A DNA stretch of 64,000 nucleotides, taken from the NCBI RefSeq assembly GCF_036227125.1, contig NZ_CP109435.1, positions 124,001 to 188,000 of the forward strand. Direction: 5' to 3'. Numbering within the stretch: the stretch's first letter is position 1; every line of letters begins with the position of its first letter. Below the pieces are notes generated by a model that saw only the letters and a program-made list of their open reading frames with translations, was not told where the DNA came from and did not search any database. This DNA comes from Streptomyces sp. NBC_01485 (GTDB lineage Bacteria > Actinomycetota > Actinomycetes > Streptomycetales > Streptomycetaceae). Shown here piece by piece: positions 44,611 to 53,900 of this stretch. Made by a program: the position numbers and the translations under genes.

Positions 44611-44961
44611 ATGATCAGCGGTGCACATGTCATCCTCTACAGCCAGGACGCCGAGGCGGACCGCGCCTTCATCCGTGACGTCCTCGACTTTCCCGGCGTC
44701 GACGCGGGCGGCGGCTGGCTCATCTTCAAGCTGCCCCCGGCCGAGGTGGCCGTGCACCCGACCGACGGTCCGCCGCAGCACGAGTTCTTCCTGATGTGCG
44801 ACGACCTTGATGCCCAGCTCGGCGAGTTCCGCGCGCAGGGCGTCGAGATCACCCGTCCGGTCAGCGAGCAGCGCTGGGGCAAACTGACTGCGATCCGGCT
44901 CCCCAGCGGCGCCGAACTCCCGCTGTACGAACCGCTGCACCCCATCGCCCACAGCCTGTGA
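44611..44961 (+). CDS. VOC-superfamily (glyoxalase/bleomycin-resistance-like) protein
   Basis: 116 aa. CAGGAG lies 8 nt before the ATG. Two beta-alpha-beta-beta-beta half-motifs: HVILYSQDAEADRAFIRDVL with a metal-candidate His in the first strand and EFFLMCDDLDAQLGEFRAQG followed by LPSGAELPLYEP with a terminal Glu. Such proteins dimerise to form a metal site or a drug-binding groove. The substrate is unknown; no linked pathway. Confidence 0.88.
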   Translation: MISGAHVILYSQDAEADRAFIRDVLDFPGVDAGGGWLIFKLPPAEVAVHPTDGPPQHEFFLMCDDLDAQLGEFRAQGVEITRPVSEQRWGKLTAIRLPSGAELPLYEPLHPIAHSL

Positions 44962-45640
44962 CCCACAGCACTCAGCTCAGCGTGACGAATCTCAGGGTGG
45001 CCGCAGAGCTTTTTCGGTGGCGCCGCCACAGCAGGGAGGCCGTCCGCATGGGGATCACGTTCGTAGCGGTTCGTAATAGTTCGTAACAGTTCGGCCCAAC
45101 GCGCGACCCGGTTCCGTCGGCCCCGCACAGCATGTCTGACATCGCTCGGATCGAGCTGGGGTCGAAGATTCACGCCACCGCCTCAGATGTCGGGCGGTAC
45201 GTGCGGATGCTGACCGAGGACCTGGCCGTAGCCGGTGACTGCGTACGCAAGGCGGCGCGGCCGTGCGTAGATCGATGGAGTCCCTCGCGGACCGAGCGGT
45301 GCTCACTGAACGTGTGCGGGGCACCCGACTGGTACACGATCGGCGAGGCGCTGGGGATCAGGGCTGCGGACGCGGAAGCCCGGTGGGGCGATGCGGAAAC
45401 AAGGTGGCGCCAAACCAGCCGTGCGCAGGCCATCTACCGGTGGAACCCCGTCGATCTTCCTGGCGCGCAACGACACCGACGCCCTCCCCGAACACAACGT
45501 CGGCCTTCACGACCACAACGGGTCATGAAGGCCGACGTCAGGTTCGCCCTCAGGAGTCGCCAACGGTTACCCGGCCGGGGTGTCCCTGCTTGCCGAGGGC
45601 GCCGGACGGGCGCGGCGCAGCCGGGACGGTGTCCGCCGGT
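44962..45640. other. Intergenic region with a decayed hypothetical gene
   Basis: From 45132 a plus frame reads SDIARIELGSKIHATASDVG then RMLTEDLAVAGDCVRKAA and later WYTIGEALGIRAADAEARWG, like a small actinobacterial hypothetical protein ending in a sigma-4-like helix-turn-helix. The middle is out of register and there is no sensible stop, so I take it as a relic. Confidence 0.4.
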
Positions 45641-46270
45641 TCAGCCGGTGGCCGCGACCGCGTCCCACAGCGCGCGGTGGTGGGCGGAGGTGAAGTCACC
45701 GGCCGGGCGCGGGCCGCCGGCCGACGCGGTCCGAAGGACCATCACCTCGCCCGGCCGGACGCGCTGGTCGGCCATGTCGGGGAGGCCGGGGGCACGGGGG
45801 ACTCCGTGTGCGACGAACGACGACCAGCACTGGATCATCTGCCGGGACAGCTGCCGCTCCTCGGCGTTGAACGGCGCCTCGCGTCCGTTGTGCCGGAAGA
45901 GGTACTGGAGGTCGTTGGTGTGTGTGGCCCCGAAGTCGTAGTCGGTGCTCTGGTCACGGAGATTCTCGGCGGGCGGACCGGTCACGTCCGCGAACTCGTA
46001 CTGATACACCGGGGCACCCTGGGCGAGTTGCAGGCTCACCCGGGCGGTCGGACAGGAATAGTCCCGGAGATCGGCGGCGTACGGAACGCCGAGGAACTGC
46101 CGCCCCTCGACGGTCGCCTGGCCCCGGAGCGGGCCGGTGGTGGTCTGTATCACCGGGGACCTGCCCAACGCGGTCCGCGCAGGATCGGCGACAGAGGCAG
46201 AGGCAGGGGTGAGCACAGCCAGCAGGGTCGCGAGACACGCTACGGATGCTGTGCGAGGGGCTCTGAACAT
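45641..46270 (-). pseudogene. Type-B carboxylesterase with in-frame internal deletion
   Basis: 209 codons, uninterrupted. A signal peptide (about 1-27) and the family N-terminus TTTGPLRGQATVEGRQFLGV are joined directly to the family C-terminus (APVYQYEFADVTGPPAE, GATHTNDLQYLF and SRQMIQCWSSFVAHGVPR). The catalytic Ser (GESAG) and acidic residue regions, about 250-300 residues, are gone; full-length members are about 500 aa. It may be expressed but cannot be an active esterase. Confidence 0.8.
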
Positions 46271-46554
46271 GGGGGGTGTCCTTCCACCGCTCGACGTACT
46301 GCAGTTGTGCAGTAAGCAGCACTGAAAGGAAATTGAAGTCTCAAGGTCTTGTGTTCGAAAAAGCGGAACTGCCCACTCGCCGGGAGAGCGACTGGTTCCA
46401 GGTGTTGCCGACGGACACCGTCGACGGCGCCAGCTCGGCCGCCCCCTTGTTGCCCACGGCGCGGTTCCCCCTCGGAGCCGCGCCTTGCCCGTGGCGAAGA
46501 AGAAACCAGTGCTGGCGCAAACGGTATTGCGGTGAAGGGCACCGGTGTTGGCGT

Positions 46555-46800
46555 TCTCCCGTCAGATCCGCCGCGTGGTCCGTCGGGTAGTGGCTGTCCC
46601 GGGCCTGCGAGGACCGGCCGTGCCGCGCAGGTCCACGGCGATGACCCGGTGCTCGGCGGCGACGGGGCGAGTTGCATGGCCCAGTCGTGTGAGTCGCAGG
46701 TCCCGCGCCGTGGGTGAGCAGGGCGGTCTCCCGGCCCTCGCCCTCGTCGGGGTAGAAGATCCGGCCGTTGTCGATGTTCGTGCACGCCACCGCCGTGCTC
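46555..46800 (-). pseudogene. Alpha/beta-hydrolase N-terminal relic with frameshifts
   Basis: Minus strand pieces in three frames line up as one hydrolase N-terminus: CTNIDNGRIFYPDEGEGRET with ALLTHG, then CDSHDWAMQL, then AAEHRVIAVDLRG and GRSSQARDSHYPTDHAADL. At least two indels, and the nucleophile elbow and later parts are missing. Confidence 0.65.
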
Positions 46801-47068
46801 CTCGAAACGGTGATGAACGGCGGCCGTGGCCGTGGCCGAGGCCGAGGCCGCCAGAGGCGGAGCCTGGGCAGGGCGGTGTGGAAGAAAACTGCGCGATGTG
46901 TGGAGCAGCCCTGGCGCCCGCGGAAATCCGGGGCGAGGCGTCGGGCGTCGTACGGCGACCCGGCGCAGTCACTCTTTCTGCACATCCACCGGCCTACGAT
47001 TCGGCGCGGGCCGGGGGATGTGCCGTCCGCGCAGCCCGCGTACGGGCAGGCGGGCTCAGGAGGTTGCG

Positions 47069-47888
47069 GTGTCACGGCAGGTGCCCTTGGTCTGCCCGGA
47101 AGAGCCGGACGGCTGCCGCACGACCGGCGAGGCACGGGCACAGGCGCGCTCCGGCACGGTGGTCCGGATCCGCTGCCGGCGCTGCGACGAGAACCTCACC
47201 GTCCGGCACCGGGCGACGCTCGTGGCCGAAGACGGCCCGGGCAGCGTCGAGAGCTGCCCCCGGTTCGGCAGCGCCCGCGGCCTGGTCGGCGAAGAGGCGA
47301 CGCTCACCGGTCCGCTGCTGCGTGTCGGCAAGGAGGACGTCCCGGTGGTCGACGCTCCCCGGGGCCGGGCGGCCATGGAGGGCCGCGCGGTCATCGGCAC
47401 GGCCCGGACCGCCGCGGCGGCCCGGTTGACCGGATCGCCGGCCATGCGGGGCAGCCGGGTCACCAACCCGGGCGGCGCCGGGATCGTGGACCTGTCGCCG
47501 GGAGGCAGCGTGATCGAGGACTGTGTGGTCGTAGGCCTCGGGTCCTGCGCCGTCGTCATCGGCGAGCAGAGTCGCTCCGCCGTCCAGACCCGCCGCCTGC
47601 GCGACACCCGCGGCAACGGCGTCCTGGCCGAACTCGGCGTGCTGCGCTCCGGGCACACGGTGGCCGCCGACGCCGGCCGCCCCGCGGTCGTACGTCGACG
47701 CGCTGCCGCGCGACCGCTCGTTCGGCAGCGCCCGTACCACCCGGCAACTGCTCCAGGAGACGACCACACGTCAGGCCAGGAGGCTCGGCGCCCTGGCCGC
47801 GCCCGGCATCGACGACCTGCGGCAGCTGCTCCCCGAAGACCTGCCGGGCGGACCGCGCCCGGAGACCGGAAAGGCCGAGATCACATGA
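47069..47888 (+). pseudogene. Beta-helix/AAA+ protein gene lacking its middle
   Basis: GTG 47069 has AGGAGG 6-7 nt upstream. About 205 codons resemble the N-terminal right-handed beta-helix part of a large Streptomyces protein (DENLTVRHRATLVAEDGPGS, NPGGAGIVDLSPGGSVIEDC). Near 47690 the coding frame switches and the sequence continues with the C-terminus of the AAA+ (CbxX/SpoVK-like) ATPase end: LPRDRSFGSARTTRQLLQE, GIDDLRQLLPEDLPGG and a TGA overlapping the next ATG. Full-length relatives I recall exceed 1000 residues, so the whole ATPase core is missing. The first frame stays open into the lectin-domain gene. Confidence 0.7.
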
Positions 47889-48922
47889 CCACCAGCTACC
47901 GCGGCGGCGAGGGCCGCCCGCCCGAGCCGGCCCCCGGGCCGACCCCGAACCCGCTGCCGTACCACGAGACCGGGGCGAGCCGGGGACATGCCCCGGGCAC
48001 GTCTTCGGCCATCGGCGGACCCCGCGCCGTACCGGCCCCCTTCCACCCTGCCCCCTTCCACCCGGCCGCCGCCCGGGCCGCGCACGTCGCCGGGACGGTC
48101 CCCGCCGAGGACTCCCCAGCACCGGAGCCGGGGGAACCGGACACCTTCGGTCCCCCCGGCTCCGGCGCTCCTCCCGTACGGCTGCCGCCGCGCGTCGGCA
48201 AACCCGCGCTGGCCGGGGCTGTGCTGCTGCTCACGCTGGTCAGCGGTACGGCCGTGCCGCTGGCCGGCCCCGCCCTGCTGCTCAGCGTCTCGGCCGCGCT
48301 GTCGGGCCTTTCGGGGAACAGCGTGGAAGACAGGTCGGACAACGCGCGGACCGTAGGCGAGGACGCCGGCACCTCGGTCACGGGGGACAAAGCCTCCGGC
48401 GAGCCGACGGCATCAGGAAGTGCTACACCCCCGGCGAAGACACACGACGAGAAACAGGCGACCGGCCGACCAGCATCCCCTGCCGCGTCCCCGTCGGGAA
48501 AGTCCGGCGACGCCCACCCGAAGCAGACCTCCGCCGCCGCCCCTCCGGCGACCACCCCGGAGCCCTCCACCCCGACGACCGTCAAGCAGTGGACCAACCT
48601 GACCGTCCACGGCACCAGCGTGCTCACACCCGGCCAGTCCTGGCGCTCCGACCGGACCACCCTGGCCATGACGGCCGACGGCGACCTCGTCATCCGCGAC
48701 GAGAACGGCATGGTCCGCTGGTCGGCCGGGACGGCCGGGAGAGGCTACAAGACCGTCTTCCAGGGCGACGGCAACTTCGCCGTCTACACCAAGGACGACG
48801 TCACCGCCTGGTCCACCCGGACCGAAGACCACAACGGCGCCGGCCTGGTGCTTCGGGCGGACGGCGACGTCGTGATCGTCTACGGCGATACGACGGTGTG
48901 GTCCGCCGGCACCGCTCACTGA
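47885..48922 (+). CDS. Membrane-anchored protein with C-terminal B-type (bulb) lectin domain
   Basis: 345 aa. A Pro-rich cytoplasmic N-terminus (about 1-100) leads to a hydrophobic segment (about 105-138), a Ser/Thr/Pro-rich linker and a beta-prism lectin domain (about 235-345) with repeats LAMTADGDLVI, VFQGDGNFAVY and LVLRADGDVVIVY, each a variant of the QxDxNxVxY mannose-binding motif. The Asn and Gln are kept fully only in the middle repeat, so sugar binding may be weak. The ATG overlaps the stop of the upstream beta-helix/AAA gene (ATGA), so it was the second gene of that operon. Likely displays the lectin domain outside the cell. Confidence 0.82.
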   Translation: MTTSYRGGEGRPPEPAPGPTPNPLPYHETGASRGHAPGTSSAIGGPRAVPAPFHPAPFHPAAARAAHVAGTVPAEDSPAPEPGEPDTFGPPGSGAPPVRLPPRVGKPALAGAVLLLTLVSGTAVPLAGPALLLSVSAALSGLSGNSVEDRSDNARTVGEDAGTSVTGDKASGEPTASGSATPPAKTHDEKQATGRPASPAASPSGKSGDAHPKQTSAAAPPATTPEPSTPTTVKQWTNLTVHGTSVLTPGQSWRSDRTTLAMTADGDLVIRDENGMVRWSAGTAGRGYKTVFQGDGNFAVYTKDDVTAWSTRTEDHNGAGLVLRADGDVVIVYGDTTVWSAGTAH

Positions 48923-48942
48923 CCCCGGCCCCCCGGCCCGCC

Positions 48943-49563
48943 TCAATTGTCCGTCCGCGCCTCTGTGCCCGAGCCCATCAGCGCGGCGGCGAGGTCAGCG
49001 GCCGAAGACCGGCCGTCCGGTTCCGCAGCTACGGACTGGGCTGTCACGGAGCCACCGGCGGTCCCGACCGGAACGGCGGGCAGGGGCGGCGTCCCCTCGA
49101 TCTGCTCCCGCTCTTCCTGAATCTCCTTCTCGGGGCCCTGGGCAGCCGGCCGTTCTCCGCGCGCAGCCTCGCCCAGCAGCAGGCTGATCAAGTGGCCGTA
49201 CTCGGCGTCCCCCATGCGGCCGCTGAAGCCGTAGGAAGCGGCATTCGGTTCCAACTCCTTGCCGGTAACGGAGGTCGACGGGCGGATGCCGAAGGTGTAG
49301 CCGCCCTTGCGGCAGAAGGTCGACGCCAGGTTCGCCTGCGTGGCCGCCGGGGAAATGGCGCCGGGCTGCACGTCGGGTCCTTCAGCGCCCCCGTGCTCAT
49401 GGCGGTAGTGGCAGGAGCACGCGGCCGGCTGCTGCTGCGCGGTGTACGTCTTCTGCGGGCCAGCCCCCACGGCGATCGCCCGCCCGGCACCCCCACCAGA
49501 GGCGGCCGTCCCCGATAGGCCCGCTGGGCAGTCTTCAGCGGTCGTGATCAACACTTGATGCAT
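48943..49563 (-). CDS. Truncated HNH-like secreted-type protein
   Basis: 206 aa. The middle (about 35-125) matches a recurring actinobacterial protein: GPQKTYTAQQQPAACSCHYR, AISPAATQANLASTFCRKGG, then IRPSTSVTGKE, NAASYGF and EYGHLISLLLGEA. In relatives the last segment is EYDHLISLxLGG followed by NLWVEP, an HNH-like (His-Me finger) core; here Asp is Gly and the downstream part is replaced by unrelated Glu/Pro-rich sequence, so the nuclease-like function is probably lost. The start is uncertain and overlaps the upstream C-domain gene by 29 nt. Confidence 0.5.
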   Translation of the reverse strand: MHQVLITTAEDCPAGLSGTAASGGGAGRAIAVGAGPQKTYTAQQQPAACSCHYRHEHGGAEGPDVQPGAISPAATQANLASTFCRKGGYTFGIRPSTSVTGKELEPNAASYGFSGRMGDAEYGHLISLLLGEAARGERPAAQGPEKEIQEEREQIEGTPPLPAVPVGTAGGSVTAQSVAAEPDGRSSAADLAAALMGSGTEARTDN

Positions 49564-50980
49564 CTATCCGACGGGTTCGTGGAACTGGGCACTCCGGGGA
49601 GAACTGAGCCGCCGTTGACAGCCGGGAGACGCGCGTGTCGGGGCTGGTCGCCGCGGCTTGCAGGAATCGCTCGTATGTCCGCAGCAGTTGGTGGATGAAA
49701 GCGGCCTTGTACCGGTCCGGGGCGTATTCGGCGGACAGCGCGACCGTGGCGTCGTCGGTTTCCTCCACTCGGATCGTGAGCTCGAACTTCGGCTGGATGC
49801 CGTCGATCGGGCGCTCGGCGACCAGGCAGCCGGGCAGTTCCAGCACGCCGGTCGTGCCGGGCGGGTGGTGGGCGAGGTTCACCTGTCCGACCGGTGACCG
49901 TCTCGGGTCATGGGGTGGGCCGAGCCCGCGCACCAGGTGCTCGAACGGCAGGTCTTTGTGGTCGTAGGCGTCGGCGGTCGCCCTCGCGACCCGGCTCAGC
50001 AGTTCCCGGACGTCAGGATCTCCGGTGAGGTCGGCGCGGAGGCAGACCGTGTTGACCAGAAAGCCGAGGATGTTCGCCACCTCGGGCTGCTCGCGACAGG
50101 CCACGGCGAGTCCGATCAGCAGCCGGTCCTGCCCGCTGTGGTGATGCAGGACAAGGGCGAACACCGCGGCCAGCACCGTGAACAGCGTCCGTCCTTCGCC
50201 GCGTGCGAGCGATCGCGCCGCGTCCACCGAAGCCGGGGCCAGCGGGCGGTGGGCGCGTCCGGCCTGCGACGCGGGGGTGAGGCAGGGCCGGATCACTCCG
50301 CCTCTGCCGTCCTGCGGCGGGCCCGCCGCCGGCATGCGGCGCTCCGCCAGGTGCACCGTGAGCGGGACGCCGGAGAGTTCCTCCCGCCACCAGTGCGCAA
50401 GGCAGGCCTCCCGCCGAGGTGTCAGCCGGTGCGCCTGCCAGGCGGCCCAGTCGGCGTATTGGACGGGCAAGGGGAGCAGCGCGGGAACCTCGCCGCGCAC
50501 CGCCGCCCGGTACGCCTCGCCGAGTTCGCGGAAGAAGACCTGCAACGCCCACCCGTCGGCGGCGAGCAGGTGCAGCGAGAAGACCAGCAGGTGCCGGCCG
50601 GTACCCAGCCGCAGGGCCCACGCCCGAAGGAGCGGACCGTGTTCCAGGTCGAATGGCCGTGCGACGAGCGCCGGGATCCGACGCGTCGCGTCCGATCCGG
50701 CGCCGTCCGCCGCCAGGTCGGCGAACCGCACCGGGACGTGCCCGGACGGCATCACCCGTTGATGACCGGCAGCGGCCGGGAACACGGTACGCAAGGGTTC
50801 GTGCCGCGCCACCAAGGTGTCCACCGCGGCTTGCAGCGCGACGAGGTCCAGCCCGCCGCTCACGTGGAAGCACCGGTGCGAGCTGTGCACGAACCCGGTG
50901 GCGTCGAGAGCGTGCAGGCGGACCAGTCTGCGCTGCCCGAAGGACAACGCGAACACATCGCCCCCGTCATTTTCCGGCAT
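49535..50980 (-). CDS. Free-standing NRPS condensation-domain protein with altered HHxxxDG motif
   Basis: 481 aa from ATG 50980, 4 nt after the stop of the two-module NRPS gene. It is a single C domain: LSFGQRRLVRLHALD (C1), HEPLRTVFP (C2), the C3 motif at 137-143 and later YADWAAWQ, DRLLIGLAVACREQPEVANILGFLVNTV (C5) and AYDHKDLPFEHLV. The C3 motif reads HLLAADG: the first His, Asp and Gly are kept but the catalytic second His is Leu. It may be inactive, use another base, or serve as a docking/release domain at the end of the assembly line, in place of a thioesterase. Confidence 0.88.
   Translation of the reverse strand: MPENDGGDVFALSFGQRRLVRLHALDATGFVHSSHRCFHVSGGLDLVALQAAVDTLVARHEPLRTVFPAAAGHQRVMPSGHVPVRFADLAADGAGSDATRRIPALVARPFDLEHGPLLRAWALRLGTGRHLLVFSLHLLAADGWALQVFFRELGEAYRAAVRGEVPALLPLPVQYADWAAWQAHRLTPRREACLAHWWREELSGVPLTVHLAERRMPAAGPPQDGRGGVIRPCLTPASQAGRAHRPLAPASVDAARSLARGEGRTLFTVLAAVFALVLHHHSGQDRLLIGLAVACREQPEVANILGFLVNTVCLRADLTGDPDVRELLSRVARATADAYDHKDLPFEHLVRGLGPPHDPRRSPVGQVNLAHHPPGTTGVLELPGCLVAERPIDGIQPKFELTIRVEETDDATVALSAEYAPDRYKAAFIHQLLRTYERFLQAAATSPDTRVSRLSTAAQFSPECPVPRTRRIDASSVDHDR
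50552..50572 (-). other. Degenerate C3 catalytic motif of the free-standing C domain
   Basis: Codons for HLLAADG, where active condensation domains have HHxxxDG. The Leu replaces the histidine usually credited with catalysis. Confidence 0.8.
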
Positions 50981-50984
50981 ACGG

Positions 50985-53900
50985 CTACGAGTTCCTGCGC
51001 GATGCCCTGCGCGATGCCCGCGGCAGCGGGGCGATCGCCGGGCCGGACGGCGCGCCGAGGCGCGCGGCGAGCTGCCCGACCGTCGGCCGGGTGAGGATCG
51101 CGGCCACCCGCACCTCCCGGCCCAGCTCGACCGTGGCCCGGGACGCCAGCCGCATGGCCAGTAACGAGTGCATGCCCAGCTCGAACAGATTGTCGTGCAC
51201 GCCCACCCTGTCGCGGTCGAGCAGTTCGGCCGCGACTCGCGCCAGCACGGCCTCCTCCGGCGTGCGCGGTGCCACGAACGCCACGGCCGCCTGGGCCCGC
51301 GCCGCCGGCAGGCGGGCATGGTCGACCTTCCCGCCTGTCGTGAGGGGCAGGCCGTCCAGCACCATGACGACGCTCGGCACGCAGAAGTCGGGCAGGCGCT
51401 CGGCGAGAGCCGCCCGCAGCGCCTGCCCACGCGGAGCCCGGCCGGGAGACGGGACGACGTACGCGAGGATCCGGAGTTCACCTTCACCATCACCATCGCC
51501 GCCACGGTCGGTGACGACGACCGCGTCGGCCACCGTCGCCAGGTCCAGCAGCGCGAGCCGCACCTCGTTCAGCTCGACACGGAAACCGCGCACCTTGACC
51601 TGCCCGTCGCGCCGGCCGATGAACTCGACGACGCCGCCCGGCAGCATCCTGCCCACGTCGCCGGTACGGTAGAGGCGGCCGTCCGGCACCGGGCCGAACG
51701 GATCGGGCACGAACCGTTCGGCGGTGAGACCAGGGCGTCCCAGATAGCCCCGGGCGACTCCGGAGCCGCCGACGCAGATCTCGCCGAGCGCACCGGTCGG
51801 CACCACCCGCAAGCAGTCGTCGACCACGACCAGATGCGTGTTGGGCAGCGCCGTACCGATCGGCACGCCTGCCCCGGGGACATCCCGCCAGGCGTCCAGC
51901 GACTGCGCGGTGACGGCCACCGTGGTCTCGGTGGGACCGTACAGGTTGAAGACCTTGCGCACTCCGCGACGCCTCACCGCGCGGAACGCGTCCGGTGCCA
52001 GGACATCGCCGGCGACCACGAGCACGTCCAACCGGTCGAATGCGGACGGCGCCTCGTCGACGATCCGGTGGAACAGCGGCGTCGTCAGGAACGCGTGGCT
52101 GAGCCGGTGGTCCTCGATGCACCGGGCCAGCTCTCGCACATCCCAGCCCGGTGGCGCGAAGTGCACGGCCGCCCCGTTGATCAGCGAGCCCCAGATCTCC
52201 ATGACGGACAGGTCGAAAGCCGGTGACGCGGCCGCGAGCACCGTCTTTCCAGGCCGCAGGTCGGCCCAGGCACAGTCGTTGAACCGATCGGCCACGGACC
52301 GGTGCTCGACCTCCACGCCCTTCGGCTGCCCGGTCGAGCCCGAGGTGTAGATGACGTAGGCCAGGTCACTCCCGTCACCGGCCGGCATCGGCACACCCGG
52401 CAGGTCCGGTCGGTCCGGCAGGTCCGGTCGGTCCGGCAGGTCCGGTCGGTCCGGCAGGTCCGGTCGGCCCAGCAGATCCGGTCGGTCCGGCAGGTCCGGT
52501 CGGCCCAGCAGATCCGGTAGGTCCGGTAGGTCCTCCAGGACCACCACCGCCACGCCCGCCGGTAGCGGGAACCGCCCGGCGAGGTCCGACGTGGTGACCA
52601 CCGCGCGGGCCCGGCTGTCGGCAAGCAGCCAGGCCAGTCGGGTCTGCGGATGCCTCGGGTCCAGGGGCAGGAACGCGCAGCCCGCCTTCAGGACACCGAG
52701 TTGCGCCACCACGGCCGCCGCCTGCGGCGGCAGACACGTCGCGACCACGTCCCCGGCCCCCAGGTCCGTCGCACGCAGGTACCGCGCCAGACGATCGGCG
52801 GCGTCCACCAGGCCGCGGAAGGACAGGGGCGTGTCGCCGGATGTCACCGCGGGTGCGTCGGGCGTCTGTTCGGCCCACCGGTCGACGAAGGCTGGCAGCC
52901 AGGGCGTCGGCGCCTCCCGCTGGGGCCCGCGTCCCGCGGCGACCACTCTTTCGACGTCGTCGTCCGCGAGCAGCGGCAGCTCGGACACGGGCCTGTCCGG
53001 ATCCGTCACCGCGGCGCGCAGCAGCGTTTCGTACGCCTTCAGCATGCCGTCCACGAGCGCGTCGTCGAAAACGGCGGAGTTGAACTCCCAGGCGAGGGTG
53101 ACCCCGTGCAGTCGCGAGCGCCGGCCGGGGCGGACCGGCTCGGCGGACCGGGGAAGGTGAACGACGTCGCCGGCCAGCCGGGCGCTGTGTCCGGTCTCCG
53201 CGTGCCGGGGAACCGCGTACCGGGGAACCGCGTACCGGGGAACCGCGACGACCGACAGGTCGAACTTGGCCGAGCCGTTGCTCAGCCCCTCCACGACGGT
53301 CACGTCGAACGGGGCGGCGGTGACCGGGCCCACCTGGGAATCGTGGAAGCTGAACATGGCCTGGATCAGCGGATTGACCCCGGCCGCACGTACCGCCGAG
53401 GACTCCTCCAGCACCAGCTCGAACGGCAGCTCCTGATGGTCGTACGCCTGAAGCGCCATGGAGTGCACGCCGGCCAGGAACTCGGCGAACGTCGGGTCGC
53501 CGTCCAGCCGGCCGCGCAGGACCACGGTGTTGACGAACATGCCCAGCACGTTCTCGGTGTCGTGCCAGTGGCGGTTCGCCACCCCGGACCCGACGAGAAT
53601 GTCCGACGAACCGGTGTAGCGGTGCAGCAGCACGAAGAACCCCGCCAGCAGCGCCGTGAACAGTGAGGTCCCCTGCTGCCCGGCGAACCGCTCCAGCGCC
53701 TGGGAGAGCCCGGCCGGTATGTCCTGCCGGGGCGCCCGGCCGCGGAAGTTCCGCTCGAGCGGCGCCGGCCGGCGGGGCAGTTGGAGCAGGGTTTCGGCAC
53801 CGTCGAGCGCGGTGCGCCAGAAGCGGCGCTGCGCGGCGGCGCTCTCGCCGGCGCACCAGGCCCGCTGCCAGCGTGCGTAGTCGTAGTACCGCAGGGGCAG

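Noticed and set aside
45132..45941. 269-codon frame as an intact hypothetical gene
   Set aside because: Only separate pieces look protein-like, and the 3' third is antisense to the esterase remnant.
46768..49518. 916-codon plus-strand frame
   Set aside because: Low-complexity Arg/Gly/Pro translation overlapping better-supported genes in another frame; typical GC-rich shadow.
52399..52536. CRISPR-like repeat array
   Set aside because: Units are 18 bp, contiguous and in frame inside an adenylation domain, with no spacers and no cas genes.
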